Shown here in pieces: positions 36,471 through 47,326 of a DNA stretch of 64,000 nt. The stretch spans positions 57,417 through 121,416 of the forward strand of contig CACYPV010000003.1 in NCBI GenBank assembly GCA_902776375.1, read 5' to 3'. Position 1 is the stretch's first letter, and the number at the start of each line of letters is the position of its first letter. Source of the DNA: an uncultured Ruminococcus sp. GTDB taxonomy: Bacteria; Bacillota; Clostridia; Oscillospirales; Acutalibacteraceae. The notes below the pieces were generated by a model, which saw only the letters and a program-made list of their open reading frames with translations, made no database searches and was not told the DNA's origin. Both the position numbers and the translations under genes were made by a program.

Positions 36471-36502
36471 GCTTATTTCCTTATCGGAAATAAGCTTCTG
36501 TT
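36471..36502 (+). terminator. Hairpin terminator after signal peptidase gene
   Basis: GCTTATTTCC (36471-36480) pairs with GGAAATAAGC (36486-36495) around a 5-base loop; the following TTCTGTT is only a weak T tract. It is a perfect 10-base-pair stem 10 bases after the stop codon, so termination is likely but may be partial. Confidence 0.75.
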
Positions 36503-36521
36503 AATAAAGCGAGGTTTTATT

Positions 36522-37400
36522 ATGGCTGATATGCAGACCATCCAGTGGTTTCCGGGGCACATGACCAAAACAAAACGGCAGATACAGGCAAGCTTAAAGC
36601 TTGTGGACGCGGTCGCCGAAATAATCGACGCGCGTATTCCCGTGAGCAGCCGCAACCCCGACCTGAACAAGCTTATACAAAACAAGCCCCGGGTCATCCT
36701 TATGAACAAATGCGATATGGCAAACAAAACCGCCACAAAGATGTGGATAGATCATTACGCCAAGCAGGGGATAACCGCTATAGCGGTCGACTGCAAAAGC
36801 GGAAGGAATCTGAACAGATTTCCCTCAGCCGTTAATGAGGTGCTGCGCGAAAGAATTGAGCGCTTGCAGTTAAAGGGCATGAAAAACCCCATGATGCGCA
36901 TAATGATAGTCGGCATACCGAATGTCGGAAAATCATCATTTATAAACAAAATCGCCAAGCAGAACAGGGCAAAGGTAGAGGACAGACCCGGCGTGACGCG
37001 CGGCAATCAGTGGTTCACTATAAGCAAAAACCTTGAAATGCTCGATACCCCCGGCGTATTGTGGCCGCGCTTTGACGATCAGATCGTGGGCGAGCATTTG
37101 GCGTTCACAGGCGCAGTCAAGGATCAGGTCATCGACACCGAGCTGCTTGCTGTTCGTCTGCTCGACTTCCTCAAAAAGCTCAAGCCCGAGGATTTCATCA
37201 ACAGATTCAAACTGGACGATATGCCGCTCGAAGATACCGATTCATACGAGCTGCTGAGAATAATAGGAAAAAAGCGCGGCATGCTCGTTTCGGGAGGAGA
37301 GATCGACACCGAACGCGCCGCGACTATGCTGCTCGATGAATTCAGAGCGGCAAAGCTAGGCAGAATAACAATAGAAATGCCTAACGGAGAATTGAAATGA
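36522..37400 (+). CDS. rbgA: Ribosome biogenesis GTPase RbgA (YlqF)
   Basis: Circularly permuted GTPase needed for late assembly of the 50S subunit. The permuted motif order is visible: G4 MNKCD (about 63-67) comes before G1 [10 protein letters not shown] (about 131-140), followed by G3 DTPGVLWP. The opening IQWFPGHM is the family signature, and a C-terminal helical RNA-binding domain follows. 292 residues. It ends in an ATGA overlap with rnhB, as in Bacillus. Confidence 0.97.
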   Translation: MADMQTIQWFPGHMTKTKRQIQASLKLVDAVAEIIDARIPVSSRNPDLNKLIQNKPRVILMNKCDMANKTATKMWIDHYAKQGITAIAVDCKSGRNLNRFPSAVNEVLRERIERLQLKGMKNPMMRIMIVGIPNVGKSSFINKIAKQNRAKVEDRPGVTRGNQWFTISKNLEMLDTPGVLWPRFDDQIVGEHLAFTGAVKDQVIDTELLAVRLLDFLKKLKPEDFINRFKLDDMPLEDTDSYELLRIIGKKRGMLVSGGEIDTERAATMLLDEFRAAKLGRITIEMPNGELK

Positions 37401-37996
37401 ATTGGTTAGAATTTGAAGAACTGGCATTTGAAAAAGGCTATAAAAGCGTTTGCGGAGTTGACGAGGCGGGCAGAGGTCCGCTTGCTGGCCCCGTTTGCGC
37501 TGCCGCCGTGATCTTGCCGCGCGGCATGATCATCGAGGGCGTGAACGATTCCAAGAAGCTCAGCGAGAAAAAGCGCGAGGCGCTGTTTGAGGTCATAAAG
37601 GCTGAGGCGGCTTCATATTCTATAGCGTACGCGAGCGTGCAGGAGATCGAAGAAATGAACATTCTGAACGCCACTATGCTCGCCATGAAACGCGCGGTCG
37701 AAGGGCTTGATATCAAAGCTGATTTCGCTATGATCGACGGCAACCGACTGCCTGATCTGTCTATTGACAGCGAGTATATAATAAAAGGCGACGCAAGGTC
37801 TATGTCTATAGCCTGCGCCTCGATTTTGGCAAAGGTGTCAAGGGACAGGCTGCTTTATGAGTACGCTGAGGAATACCCGCAGTATCATTTTGACAAGCAC
37901 AAGGGCTACGGCACCAAGCTGCATGTTGAAGCGCTGAGGGAGTACGGCCCGTGCCCGTACCACCGCATGAGCTTTTTGGGAAAGATATTGAAATGA
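37397..37996 (+). CDS. rnhB: Ribonuclease HII
   Basis: Removes RNA from RNA-DNA hybrids and initiates excision of misincorporated ribonucleotides. The catalytic signature [14 protein letters not shown] (about 19-32) supplies the Asp-Glu pair, with further Asp in AMIDGNRL and [11 protein letters not shown] region; HKGYGTKLH is the C-terminal motif. 199 residues. It overlaps rbgA and yraN by four bases each, giving a tightly coupled trio. Confidence 0.97.
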   Translation: MNWLEFEELAFEKGYKSVCGVDEAGRGPLAGPVCAAAVILPRGMIIEGVNDSKKLSEKKREALFEVIKAEAASYSIAYASVQEIEEMNILNATMLAMKRAVEGLDIKADFAMIDGNRLPDLSIDSEYIIKGDARSMSIACASILAKVSRDRLLYEYAEEYPQYHFDKHKGYGTKLHVEALREYGPCPYHRMSFLGKILK

Positions 37997-38367
37997 GCAT
38001 TTTTTCAAAGAAACAAACAGGCGACGCGGGGGAGAATTTCTGCGCTAAATATCTGAAAAAGCATGGATATAAAATTCTTTCAAGGAATTATAAGAAGCCT
38101 TACGGCGAAATAGATATAATCGCATTCAAAAACGGCGTGCTCTGCTTTGTCGAGGTAAAGACCCGTAACGACCAATCCCTGACAAGGGCGTACGAGGCGG
38201 TCGACTACCGCAAGCAGCAGCGCATCATCAAGGCGGCGCAGGCGTATTTGATAGATAACCCCAACGATTATATGTGCCGTTTTGACGTTTGCGAGGTGTA
38301 TATCGTCAAGGACACTTTAAAGGTGCTGGAAATAAACTACATAGAAAACGCTTTTGAAATGAGGTAA
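37993..38367 (+). CDS. yraN: UPF0102 endonuclease-fold protein YraN
   Basis: Small protein with a restriction-endonuclease-like fold; a nuclease role is suspected but not established. I use ATG 37993 ([16 protein letters not shown]), overlapping the rnhB stop. Family motifs are GxxGE near the start, [15 protein letters not shown] (core GEIDII) and CFVEVKTR, which carry the predicted metal-binding acidic residues. About 124 residues. The rnhB-yraN pairing is widespread. Confidence 0.93.
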   Translation: MSIFSKKQTGDAGENFCAKYLKKHGYKILSRNYKKPYGEIDIIAFKNGVLCFVEVKTRNDQSLTRAYEAVDYRKQQRIIKAAQAYLIDNPNDYMCRFDVCEVYIVKDTLKVLEINYIENAFEMR

Positions 38368-38372
38368 AGTCC

Positions 38373-39302
38373 ATGCGCATAGCCGACCTGCACTGTGATA
38401 CTCTGTATAAAAACGTGACGGAAAATATCCCCTTGAACGATAAACGCAACGAGGTTTTATTTGACACAGCTCCCGAAAACCGTAAGCTGCAGTGCTACGC
38501 CATATGGCTGCCCGATACCTATACGGGAGCACAGGCGGAACAAACTGTTTTTACCGCCGCAAAACGGCTTGAAAGCGAGTGTAAGCGGCTGGGGATAAAG
38601 CTTATAAAGCGCGGAGAGCCGTTTAAAAAAGAATTTGAAAGCCACACAAATACCGCGTTTTTCACGATAGAAAACGGAAAGGCGCTCAACGGTAAGCTTG
38701 AAAATGTCAAAGCTTTTGCGGATTTGGGCGTTCGCATGATGACCCTGACTTGGAACGCAAGGAACCTTATCGGCGACGGAGCGGATGTTGAGAACGGGCA
38801 GGGCTTGACCGCCTTCGGCAGAGAGGTGATCCCCGAGATGGAGCGGCGGGGGATGATTGTTGATATTTCCCACGCAGGCGAAAAGCTGTTTTGGGACGTC
38901 GCCGAAGCAGCAAAAAAGCCTTTTGTCGCTTCACACTCAAACGCCTTTTCCGTAACCGGGCACAGGCGCAATCTAAGGGACGACCAGATAAAGGAAATAA
39001 TAAATAGAAAAGGATTGTTCGGGTTGAATTTTCACAACGCCTTTCTTAATAATGATCCCGAAAAAGCCTCGGTCAACGACGTTTTGTGCCACGCCGAACA
39101 CTTTTTATCGCTCGGCGGCAGTGACTGCCTGTGCTTTGGCAGCGACTTCGACGGCGGCACCTTGCCCGAAGGCTTTCAAAACAGCCGCGTTTACGACAAA
39201 ATATATACGGAATTTTTACGGCATAATTACGAAGAAGAGCTAATTAGAAAGATTTTTTACGGTAATGCGCTGAATTTCTTCGAAAACTTTGACAATCAAT
39301 GA
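38373..39302 (+). CDS. Membrane dipeptidase family (peptidase M19)
   Basis: Zinc-dependent dipeptidase of the renal dipeptidase family. The metal ligands are recognisable: HxD in ADLHCDTLY, Glu in FFTIENGKAL, His in DISHAGEK and SHSNAF, and Asp in CFGSDFDGG. No signal peptide is present, so it is likely cytoplasmic and may act on short peptides or D-amino-acid-containing dipeptides. 309 residues. It follows yraN by 5 bases, an accidental-looking neighbour rather than a known functional link. Confidence 0.92.
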   Translation: MRIADLHCDTLYKNVTENIPLNDKRNEVLFDTAPENRKLQCYAIWLPDTYTGAQAEQTVFTAAKRLESECKRLGIKLIKRGEPFKKEFESHTNTAFFTIENGKALNGKLENVKAFADLGVRMMTLTWNARNLIGDGADVENGQGLTAFGREVIPEMERRGMIVDISHAGEKLFWDVAEAAKKPFVASHSNAFSVTGHRRNLRDDQIKEIINRKGLFGLNFHNAFLNNDPEKASVNDVLCHAEHFLSLGGSDCLCFGSDFDGGTLPEGFQNSRVYDKIYTEFLRHNYEEELIRKIFYGNALNFFENFDNQ

Positions 39303-39317
39303 ATTTTGTAGTAAAAT
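39289..39317 (+). promoter_or_regulatory. Sigma-A-type promoter for thrC
   Basis: TTGACA at 39289-39294, overlapping the end of the dipeptidase gene, and TAAAAT at 39312-39317, with a 17-base spacer. thrC starts about 39 bases downstream of the -10 element. Confidence 0.83.
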
Positions 39318-39355
39318 AAATAGTTGTTTATGTTTAAAATGAAAGGAAGATTTGT

Positions 39356-40864
39356 ATGTTATATAACAGCACGCAAAACGCCTCCGAGGTCGTCTCCGCG
39401 GCACAGGCTATCGCGCAGGGAATTTCCAAGGACGGCGGACTGTTTGTTCCGCAGGAGTTCCCGAAATATGACGGCGAGGTTTTCAAGGCGCTCCTCAAAA
39501 TGGATTACAAGGGAAGGGCTAAGAAGGTCTTTTCGGACTTTCTGACTGACTTTTCCCAAGCTGAAATAGACGATTGCGTCGAGAAGGCGTACACAGCCGC
39601 GAAGTTCGGCGGCGAGAACCCTTCGCCCATGGCTTATACCAAACTCGGCGAAACCGAGCTGAATATCCTCGAGCTGTGGCACGGTCCCACCTGCGCCTTC
39701 AAGGATATGGCTTTGCAGATCCTTCCGCACCTTCTGACAAAATCCCTTAAAAAGACATACGACGGCAAGGAAGCTGTCATTCTGGTAGCCACCTCCGGCG
39801 ATACCGGTAAGGCGGCGCTCGAAGGCTTCAAGGATGTTGACCACACAAGGATCATCGTTTTCTATCCCGTGGACGGCGTCAGCCCCATGCAGAAGCACCA
39901 GATGAACACGCAAGAAGGCAGCAACGTCACCGTATGCGCTATCAAGGGCAACTTTGACGACGCGCAGACCGGCGTAAAGAAGATCTTCACCACACCTGAG
40001 ATCGCTGAAAAGCTCGCGGAGAACGACATGCTGTTCTCTTCCGCTAACTCCATCAACTGGGGCAGACTGCTGCCGCAGATTGTTTACTACATCTCCGCTT
40101 ACTGCGACATGGTGAACGACGGCAAGATCGCTTTCGGCGACAAGATCAACGTTGTCGTGCCTACCGGCAACTTCGGCAACATCCTCGCATCTTACTACGC
40201 GAGCCTCATGGGACTTCCCGTCAACAAGTTCATCTGCGCGTCTAACTCCAACAACGTGCTGACCGATTTCATCAACACCGGCGTTTACGATAAAAACAGA
40301 AAGTTCTACACCACTATGTCGCCCTCAATGGATATCCTTGTGTCCAGCAACCTTGAGCGTCTGCTTTACAAGCTCTGCGGCAACAGCGACGAGGTGACTC
40401 GTGAGTGGATGACCGCGCTCAAGACCGTCGGTAAGTACGAGGTGAGCGACGAGGTCAAGGCTGTTATCAACGAGAAGTTCTTCGGCGGCTTCTGCGACGA
40501 TGCGCAGACTCAGGATACTATCAGCAGACTGTTCGCTCAGGAGGGCTATCTGTGTGATACCCACACTGCCGTCGCGGTCAAGGTGTACGAGCAGTATGTT
40601 GAGAATACCGGCGACGCTACGCCCGCGATCATCGCTTCGACAGCCAGCCCCTACAAGTTCTCAAAGGCAGTTTTACAGGCTGTCGCTCCCGATACCGAGC
40701 TGCCCGAAAGCGAGTTTGAGATGGTCGATAAGCTCAACGAGCTTACAAAAATGCCCGTTCCCGCTCCGCTTGCGAGCCTAAAGGACAAAAAAGCCAGATT
40801 CTCTGACGTTTCGGCAGTCGACGATATGCCGCAGTATGTGCTGTCGGCGCTCGGCATAGAGTAA
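39356..40864 (+). CDS. thrC: Threonine synthase
   Basis: PLP enzyme converting O-phosphohomoserine to threonine, last step of the pathway. The 502-residue length and opening MLYNSTQNASE mark the long class of threonine synthase. The PLP lysine is in CAFKDMALQ (about residue 116), and the phosphate-binding loop in PTGNFGNILA. Other family motifs are ATSGDTGKAALEG and SANSINWGRLLPQ. It has its own promoter and overlaps the following gene by one base (TAATG). Confidence 0.97.
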   Translation: MLYNSTQNASEVVSAAQAIAQGISKDGGLFVPQEFPKYDGEVFKALLKMDYKGRAKKVFSDFLTDFSQAEIDDCVEKAYTAAKFGGENPSPMAYTKLGETELNILELWHGPTCAFKDMALQILPHLLTKSLKKTYDGKEAVILVATSGDTGKAALEGFKDVDHTRIIVFYPVDGVSPMQKHQMNTQEGSNVTVCAIKGNFDDAQTGVKKIFTTPEIAEKLAENDMLFSSANSINWGRLLPQIVYYISAYCDMVNDGKIAFGDKINVVVPTGNFGNILASYYASLMGLPVNKFICASNSNNVLTDFINTGVYDKNRKFYTTMSPSMDILVSSNLERLLYKLCGNSDEVTREWMTALKTVGKYEVSDEVKAVINEKFFGGFCDDAQTQDTISRLFAQEGYLCDTHTAVAVKVYEQYVENTGDATPAIIASTASPYKFSKAVLQAVAPDTELPESEFEMVDKLNELTKMPVPAPLASLKDKKARFSDVSAVDDMPQYVLSALGIE

Positions 40865-41553
40865 TGTCGCTGTTCGCGCTCGGCGACCTTCACCTGTCAC
40901 TGGGGGAAGATAAGCCGATGGACGTTTTCTCCGGCTGGAACGATTATGTTCAGCGGCTTGAGGAAAACTGGAAAAAGCTTGTGACTGGGGACGATACCGT
41001 CGTTATTGCCGGCGATATTTCCTGGGCAATGAAGCTTGAGGAAACGCTGGTCGATTTCAAATTCATCGACAGCCTGCCCGGAAAAAAACTGTTTCTCAAA
41101 GGTAACCACGACTACTGGTGGTCGACTAAAAGCAAGATGGACGCTTTTTTGCGGGAAAACGCGCTCGACTCAATACAGATCCTTTTCAATAACGCTTACC
41201 GCGTGGGCGACTACGCAGTTTGCGGGACGCGAGGCTGGTTTTTGGAAAACGACACGCCCGAGGATATCAAGGTGCTCAACCGCGAGGCGGGCAGGCTTAG
41301 GATGTCGCTCGACGAGGCGGTAAAGCTCGGCGGCGAGATAGTAGCTTTTCTGCATTATCCGCCTTATTACAGGGGGATAGAGTGCGCTGAAATCATGGAT
41401 GTGCTGCTGGAATACGGCGTAAAAAAGTGTTATTACGGACACATCCACGGCAAAAAGAATTTCCGTCTGGCGCACGAGGGCGATTACAAGGGGATCGATT
41501 TTAGGCTGATTTCCTGCGATAAAGTCAGTTTTATGCCGTATTTAGTCAGATAA
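40864..41553 (+). CDS. Calcineurin-like metallophosphoesterase
   Basis: Two-metal phosphoesterase of unknown substrate. The motif series is complete: GDLHLS (D-x-H), GDISWAM (G-D), GNHDYWW (GNHD), FLHYPPYY (H) and GHIHG (GHxH). 229 residues, no signal peptide, so presumably cytoplasmic. It is translationally coupled to thrC, which need not imply a shared pathway. Substrates in this superfamily range from nucleotides to phosphoproteins, and the sequence does not decide between them. Confidence 0.9.
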   Translation: MSLFALGDLHLSLGEDKPMDVFSGWNDYVQRLEENWKKLVTGDDTVVIAGDISWAMKLEETLVDFKFIDSLPGKKLFLKGNHDYWWSTKSKMDAFLRENALDSIQILFNNAYRVGDYAVCGTRGWFLENDTPEDIKVLNREAGRLRMSLDEAVKLGGEIVAFLHYPPYYRGIECAEIMDVLLEYGVKKCYYGHIHGKKNFRLAHEGDYKGIDFRLISCDKVSFMPYLVR

Positions 41554-41567
41554 AAGCGCAATTTAAC

Positions 41568-41596
41568 TTGATTTCACGAAATATTTGTGATACAAT
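41568..41596 (+). promoter_or_regulatory. Extended -10 promoter for tig
   Basis: TTGATT at 41568-41573 and TACAAT at 41591-41596 with a 17-base spacer and TG at 41588-41589 (extended -10). It probably drives tig-clpP-clpX. No CIRCE or CtsR-like repeat was seen near it. Confidence 0.82.
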
Positions 41597-41628
41597 AAAT
41601 CGATATATAAAAAATGGAGGAATTAAAA

Positions 41629-42909
41629 ATGGCACTGAAAGAATGCACAAAGAAGGAAGAAGCTAATAAGTTTGAGCTTGTCGTTTCTGTTGACGGCGAG
41701 ACATTCGAGAAGGCTATCGAAAAGGTATATAAAAAGCAAGTCAAGAAAATCAATATACAGGGCTTCAGAAAGGGCAAGGCTCCCCGCAGGATCATCGAGA
41801 AGATGTACGGCACAGAGGTGTTCTACGACGACGCTATGCAGGATTGCTATCCCGACGCGCTTTATGACGCGGCTAAGGAAGCAGACGTAAAGATCGTTGC
41901 GGTAGATTCTCTTGAGGCTGTAGAAGCCGGCAAGGACGGCTTTACCTTCAAGGCTGAGGTGATCGTTGAGCCCACAATGGAGATCGAAAACTACAAGGGC
42001 ATCGAGGTAGAGAAGAAGTCTACCGAAGTCACCGAAGAGCTTATCGACAAAGAGATCGAGCAGGTCCGCGAAAGAAATTCAAGACTTGTCACCGTTGAGG
42101 ACAGACCCGCCGAGAACGGCGACACCGCTGTTATCGACTTTGAAGGCTTTGTAGACGGCGAGGCTTTTGAAGGCGGCAAGGCAGAGGGCTACAACCTTTC
42201 TCTCGGCTCCGGCAACTTCATCCCCGGCTTTGAGGAGCAGATCGTTGGTCACAGCACCGGCGAGGAGTTCACAATCGACGTCAAGTTCCCCGAGGAGTAT
42301 TCTTCCGAGGCACTTGCCGGTCAGGACGCTCAGTTCAAGATCACTCTGCACGAGATAAAGACCAAGGAGCTTCCCGAGGTTGACGACGAATTCGTTCAGG
42401 ACGTTTCCGACAAGGAGACCCTTGCGGAATACAGAGAAGAGCTTAAGACGACCGTTGAAAAGCGCCTGAAGGACGAGGCTGAAAAGGACGTTGACAATCA
42501 GATCTCAGAAAAACTCATGGAGCTGCTCGAGGGCGAGATCCCCGAGGCTATGTATGAGAACCAGACCAACGACATGATAAGAGATTTCGAGATGCGTCTG
42601 CGCGCTCAGGGCATGGATGTCAACACCTACATGCAGTACATGGGCATGGACGTAAACGCTCTTAAGGACATGTACAAAGGCGAAGCTGAGAACAGAGTAA
42701 AGCTCAGACTCGCGCTTGAAACCATCGCAAGAAAAGAAAACATCGAAGTGACCGAGGCTGATCTTGAGGACGAGTACTCCAAGATGGCTGAGTCTTACAA
42801 AATGGATATCGACAAGGTAAAGGCTGCCGTTCCCGCCGATTCTCTCACCGAGGACGTAAAGGTTCATAAGGCGCTTGATCTTGTCAAGAACAGCGCGGTA
42901 ATCAAATAA
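41629..42909 (+). CDS. tig: Trigger factor
   Basis: Ribosome-bound chaperone and peptidyl-prolyl isomerase meeting nascent chains at the exit tunnel. I use ATG 41629 with GGAGG eight bases upstream. The ribosome-binding domain has [17 protein letters not shown] (about 44-60), the FKBP-type domain lies near 155-240 ([14 protein letters not shown]), and the helical substrate-binding domain makes up the rest. 426 residues, standard. tig-clpP-clpX is a conserved protein-quality-control order. Confidence 0.97.
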   Translation: MALKECTKKEEANKFELVVSVDGETFEKAIEKVYKKQVKKINIQGFRKGKAPRRIIEKMYGTEVFYDDAMQDCYPDALYDAAKEADVKIVAVDSLEAVEAGKDGFTFKAEVIVEPTMEIENYKGIEVEKKSTEVTEELIDKEIEQVRERNSRLVTVEDRPAENGDTAVIDFEGFVDGEAFEGGKAEGYNLSLGSGNFIPGFEEQIVGHSTGEEFTIDVKFPEEYSSEALAGQDAQFKITLHEIKTKELPEVDDEFVQDVSDKETLAEYREELKTTVEKRLKDEAEKDVDNQISEKLMELLEGEIPEAMYENQTNDMIRDFEMRLRAQGMDVNTYMQYMGMDVNALKDMYKGEAENRVKLRLALETIARKENIEVTEADLEDEYSKMAESYKMDIDKVKAAVPADSLTEDVKVHKALDLVKNSAVIK

Positions 42910-42961
42910 TTGTATAAAATTTGATTATCTGCCAACAAATAAACAGAAAGGTCTTGATAAT

Positions 42962-43543
42962 ATGCCACTGGTACCATATGTAGTTGAGCAAACCAACCGA
43001 GGCGAGCGTTCTTATGATATTTACTCCCGCCTTTTGAACGACAGGATCGTCATGCTCAATGAAGAAGTCAACAGCGCGACTGCCAGCATCATCGTGGCGC
43101 AGCTGCTTTACCTTGAAAGTCAGGATCCCACAAAGGATATCAGTCTTTACATCAACAGCCCCGGCGGCAGTGTAACTGACGGATTCGCGATATACGACAC
43201 CATGAAATACATCAAGTGCGACGTATCCACCATTTGCATGGGCATGGCGGCAAGCATGGGCGCTTTCCTGCTCGCTGCCGGAACAAAGGGCAAAAGGATC
43301 GCCCTTCCCAACAGCACAATCATGATACACCAGCCTCTCGGCGGCTATCAGGGTCAGGCGACCGATATGGAGATCCATACCAAGTACATGCTTGACACAA
43401 AGGCTCGTTTGAATCAGATATTGTCCGAAAACACGGGCAAGCCGCTGGACGTTATCAAAAACGACACGGAGCGCGACAACTTTATGACCGCGCAGCAAGC
43501 TATGGAATACGGCTTGATCGATAAGGTGATTGAAAAAAGATAA
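42962..43543 (+). CDS. clpP: ATP-dependent Clp protease proteolytic subunit
   Basis: Serine peptidase forming the tetradecameric Clp chamber with ClpX. The catalytic Ser is in [12 protein letters not shown] (near 98), His in MIHQPLGG (near 123), and Asp further on in [10 protein letters not shown]. The N-terminal [16 protein letters not shown] is the usual propeptide and axial-loop region. 193 residues. It lies 52 bases after tig and 14 before clpX. Confidence 0.98.
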   Translation: MPLVPYVVEQTNRGERSYDIYSRLLNDRIVMLNEEVNSATASIIVAQLLYLESQDPTKDISLYINSPGGSVTDGFAIYDTMKYIKCDVSTICMGMAASMGAFLLAAGTKGKRIALPNSTIMIHQPLGGYQGQATDMEIHTKYMLDTKARLNQILSENTGKPLDVIKNDTERDNFMTAQQAMEYGLIDKVIEKR

Positions 43544-43557
43544 GGTGAGGGAAACTC

Positions 43558-44889
43558 ATGGCTAACAAAAACAACGACAAGGAGATATTCTGTTCATTCT
43601 GCGGCAAACAGCAGGACATGGTAGTACGAATGATACAGGGCAACGGCGCTTATATCTGCGACCGCTGCGTCAACCTGTGTATGAATATACTTGAACAGTC
43701 GGGTGAGATCGAGCGCGAAAACACCAAAAGAAACAGTCTTGCGCCCAAGGATCCCGATGCTTCTGCCGAGCTTTTAAAGCCAAAGGAGATCAAGGCTATT
43801 CTTGATGAATATGTCATTGGGCAGGATCACGCAAAGGTCACGCTCAGCGTGGCGGTTTATAACCACTACAAGCGTGCGTTCGCCAAAGACGAAACAATAG
43901 ATTTTGCCAAGAGCAACGTGCTGCTGCTGGGTCCCACCGGCGTCGGCAAAACGCTGCTCGCCCAAACGCTTGCAAAGGCGCTTGACGTGCCCTTCGCCAT
44001 AGCGGACGCCACCACTCTCACCGAGGCGGGCTATGTAGGCGAGGATGTTGAAAACATCCTTTTAAAGCTGATACAGGCGGCGGACTACGATATCGAACGC
44101 GCCGAGCGCGGCATAATCTATATAGATGAAATAGATAAAATCGCCCGTAAGTCTGAAAACCCCTCGATCACCCGCGACGTAAGCGGCGAGGGCGTACAGC
44201 AGGCATTGCTGAAAATCGTTGAGGGCACCGTTGCTAACGTTCCTCCGCAGGGAGGCAGAAAGCACCCGCAGCAGGAGTTTTTGCAGATCGATACCAAAAA
44301 TATCCTCTTTATCTGCGGCGGCGCCTTTGACGGCTTGGAAAAGATCGTTGAAAAGCGTAAGGGCAACTCGGTGATCGGATTTGAGTCGCTTATCCAGTCG
44401 AAGGCGGAGATAGACTCTACCGACTGGATGAAGGACGTTACCGCGCATGATCTGGTAAAATACGGCATTATCCCCGAGCTTATCGGCAGACTTCCCGTTA
44501 TTACCGCTCTTAGCGGACTTGACACCGACGCGCTTATCAAGATACTCACAGTCCCCAAAAACTCCATCGTATCACAGTACAAAAGGCTGTTTGAGCTTGA
44601 CGAGGTTGAGCTTTTCTTTGAGGACGAGGCGCTTAGAGCTATCGCCGAGAAATCTCAGGCGCAGCGCACCGGCGCAAGAGGACTGAGAGGTATAATGGAA
44701 GGTATTTTGACTGATCTTATGTTTGAGACTCCGTCGGACAGCACCATTGAGAAGATCATCATCACAAAGGATGTCGTTACGGATAAAGCACAGCCGCAGA
44801 TCGTGCGCAAAAAAGAGAAGCTGTCGTTTCCCGTAAAGCTCTCTAAAAAGGACCCCTCAAAGCGTTCCAAGCGCAGCTCTGCTTCATAA
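43558..44889 (+). CDS. clpX: ClpX unfoldase
   Basis: AAA+ ATPase that recognises, unfolds and delivers substrates to ClpP. The N-terminal zinc-binding domain has CSFCG and CDRCVNLC. Walker [12 protein letters not shown] lies near residue 123, the pore loop in GYVGED, Walker B in IIYIDEIDK, and the ClpP-docking IGF loop in GNSVIGFES. 443 residues with a basic C-terminal tail. A long hairpin separates it from lon. Confidence 0.98.
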   Translation: MANKNNDKEIFCSFCGKQQDMVVRMIQGNGAYICDRCVNLCMNILEQSGEIERENTKRNSLAPKDPDASAELLKPKEIKAILDEYVIGQDHAKVTLSVAVYNHYKRAFAKDETIDFAKSNVLLLGPTGVGKTLLAQTLAKALDVPFAIADATTLTEAGYVGEDVENILLKLIQAADYDIERAERGIIYIDEIDKIARKSENPSITRDVSGEGVQQALLKIVEGTVANVPPQGGRKHPQQEFLQIDTKNILFICGGAFDGLEKIVEKRKGNSVIGFESLIQSKAEIDSTDWMKDVTAHDLVKYGIIPELIGRLPVITALSGLDTDALIKILTVPKNSIVSQYKRLFELDEVELFFEDEALRAIAEKSQAQRTGARGLRGIMEGILTDLMFETPSDSTIEKIIITKDVVTDKAQPQIVRKKEKLSFPVKLSKKDPSKRSKRSSAS

Positions 44890-44921
44890 ATGAACCTAAG
44901 CGGTAAGTTGTATACTGCTTT

Positions 44922-44975
44922 CGGGCAATACTGCCTACCGGCTTTTGCCGCAGCGTAGTATTGCCCGCTTTGTTA
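44922..44975 (+). terminator. Long hairpin terminator between clpX and lon
   Basis: CGGGCAATACT (44922-44932) pairs with AGTATTGCCCG (44957-44967), enclosing a second small stem CGGC/GCCG (44939-44942 with 44947-44950). The sequence after it, CTTTGTTATT, is a moderate T tract. No promoter consensus was found between it and lon, so lon may depend on partial readthrough. Confidence 0.72.
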
Positions 44976-44998
44976 TTAGTACGAAAGGAATTACTTAA

Positions 44999-47317
44999 AT
45001 GAACGAAAAGAATACAATGACTCTTCCCGTTCTGCCTTTACGGGGGATGGTTGTATTTCCAAAATCCGTTATACATTTTGACGTCGGCAGAAAGCAGAGC
45101 ATTTCCGCCATAACTCGCGCTATGAAGGAAAACCAGCTTATTTTCCTCGCTACCCAAAAGGATCCCGCGGTGAACGACCCCAAGCTGATCGACCTTTACA
45201 GCGTAGGCGTAGTAGCTAAAATTGCTCAGGTATTAAAGCAGCCTGACGACATCACCAGAGTGGTGCTTGAGGGCAAATACCGCGCAAAGGCGCTTGCTCC
45301 CGTGTTTGACAATAAGCTTATGCTGGCGGAGCTTTTGCCGCTGTCTGAGCAGATAATGCCGCTGACCGCCGCCGACGCCGCTATGATCCGCTCGGTAAAG
45401 ACCCAGTTTGAAAAGTATCTGGACGTTACGGCTAAAATGCCGCCCGATATCATTTTCAAAGTGGCGCTCTGCAAATACCCCGGAGAGCTTGCCGACTACA
45501 TAGCGTCAACAATGTTTCTTGATTATCAAACCAAGCAAAGCATTTTGGAGATCCTCGACCCCTCTGAACGTCTTGACACAGTGCTTGACGTGCTTATTGA
45601 TGAAACCTATATCAGCAAGCTTGAGCGCGAGATCGAGGCAAAGGCAAAGGCAAGAATCGACGAAAACCAGCAAATCTATTTTTTACGTGAGCAAAAGCGC
45701 GCTATAGAGGAACAGCTCGGCGAGGAGGACGACCCCTCAGCCGACGCGGAGGATTACGCGGAGCAAATAGAAAAGCTGCAGCTCGATAAAAAGACCGAGG
45801 ACGCGCTTTTCAAGGAATGTCGCAAGCTAATGAAAATGCCCTATGGCAGCCAGGAAGCTTCCGTTATCCGCACATATCTCGACACCGTGCTCGACCTTCC
45901 GTGGCATGTTTCAACCGAGGACAAAATAGTTCTGCCTAAGATCCGCAAGGAGCTCGATAAGTCGCATTACGGCTTGGAGAAGATAAAGGACAGGATAATA
46001 GAGCAGCTTGCCGTCAGAAAGCTCAGCGACAAGCAAAAGGGGCAGGTCATCTGCTTCGTAGGTCCTCCCGGTGTGGGCAAGACGTCAATCGCGCAGTCCA
46101 TAGCTAAGGCTATCGGGCGCAACAGCCAGCGCATAGCTCTTGGCGGCGTGAAGGACGAGGCGGAGATACGCGGACACCGCCGCACCTATATCGGCTCTAT
46201 CCCGGGACGTATAATGAGCGCCGTGCAAAACGCGGGCTCAAACAATCCGCTGCTAATACTCGACGAGATCGACAAGCTCGCCGGCGACTACAAGGGCGAC
46301 CCGACCTCGGCTCTGCTCGAGGTGCTCGACATAGAGCAAAACAACAAGTTCGTCGACCACTATATCGACGTGCCGTTCGATCTGTCGAACGTAATGTTTA
46401 TAACCACCGCGAATGATATCAACATGATCCCCGCGCCTCTTAAAGACAGAATGGAGATCATCGAGATCAACAGCTACACGCGCGAGGAAAAGTTCCACAT
46501 CGCCAAAAAGCATTTGATACCGAAGCAGCTCGATTTGTGCGGATTTTCTTCTAAAGAAATAAAATTCACCCAAAAAGCGATTTACGCGCTTATCGACTAC
46601 TATACAAGGGAATCCGGCGTGCGTACACTTGAAAGAGAGATCGCGTCTATCCTCAGAAAATGCGCCGTTAAAAAGCTTGACGGCGAAGCCGAGGAATTCA
46701 AAATAGACGATAAGATGGTCGAGGAGCTTCTCGGTAACAAGAAGTTCTTACCAGACACCCTGTCTAAAAAGGACGAGATCGGCGTAGTGAACGGTCTTGC
46801 GTGGACCTCTGTCGGCGGCGAGCTGCTGCCTATCGAGGTAGCGGTCATGGACGGCACGGGCAAAATCGAGCTCACGGGCTCGCTGGGCGACGTTATGCAG
46901 GAATCCGCAAAGGCGGCTATAACCTGCATCCGCAGCCACGCAAAGCTTCTGGGCGTCGACCCTGATTTCTATAAAAATAAGGACATCCATATCCACGCTC
47001 CCGAGGGCGCGGTTCCGAAGGACGGCCCGTCGGCAGGCATCACGATGGCTACGGCTATATATTCGGCGCTGTCGTCAACTCCCGTCAGGCACGACGTAGC
47101 CATGACCGGCGAGATAACGCTGAGGGGCAAGGTGCTTGCTATCGGCGGACTTAAAGAGAAAAGCATGGCGGCATTCAAAAACGGCATAGACACCGTGTTT
47201 ATCCCCAAGCAGAACGAGCGCGATATCAGCGATTTCGATCAGGTTATCAAGGACAAGATCAACTTTATCGCTGTTGAGAATTTTACCGAAGTCATTTCGG
47301 GCGCGACCGCTCACTGA
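44999..47317 (+). CDS. lon: ATP-dependent protease Lon
   Basis: AAA+ serine protease degrading misfolded and regulatory proteins. The N-terminal LON substrate domain (about 1-200) and coiled coil lead to Walker A GPPGVGKTS near 355, Walker B LLILDEIDKL and the protease domain with the catalytic serine in PKDGPSAGITMA near 678 and the lysine in the following GLKEKSMAAFK segment. 772 residues, the standard bacterial LonA length. It is followed by engB after 9 bases, as in many Firmicutes. Confidence 0.98.
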   Translation: MNEKNTMTLPVLPLRGMVVFPKSVIHFDVGRKQSISAITRAMKENQLIFLATQKDPAVNDPKLIDLYSVGVVAKIAQVLKQPDDITRVVLEGKYRAKALAPVFDNKLMLAELLPLSEQIMPLTAADAAMIRSVKTQFEKYLDVTAKMPPDIIFKVALCKYPGELADYIASTMFLDYQTKQSILEILDPSERLDTVLDVLIDETYISKLEREIEAKAKARIDENQQIYFLREQKRAIEEQLGEEDDPSADAEDYAEQIEKLQLDKKTEDALFKECRKLMKMPYGSQEASVIRTYLDTVLDLPWHVSTEDKIVLPKIRKELDKSHYGLEKIKDRIIEQLAVRKLSDKQKGQVICFVGPPGVGKTSIAQSIAKAIGRNSQRIALGGVKDEAEIRGHRRTYIGSIPGRIMSAVQNAGSNNPLLILDEIDKLAGDYKGDPTSALLEVLDIEQNNKFVDHYIDVPFDLSNVMFITTANDINMIPAPLKDRMEIIEINSYTREEKFHIAKKHLIPKQLDLCGFSSKEIKFTQKAIYALIDYYTRESGVRTLEREIASILRKCAVKKLDGEAEEFKIDDKMVEELLGNKKFLPDTLSKKDEIGVVNGLAWTSVGGELLPIEVAVMDGTGKIELTGSLGDVMQESAKAAITCIRSHAKLLGVDPDFYKNKDIHIHAPEGAVPKDGPSAGITMATAIYSALSSTPVRHDVAMTGEITLRGKVLAIGGLKEKSMAAFKNGIDTVFIPKQNERDISDFDQVIKDKINFIAVENFTEVISGATAH

Positions 47318-47326
47318 GAGGTTAAT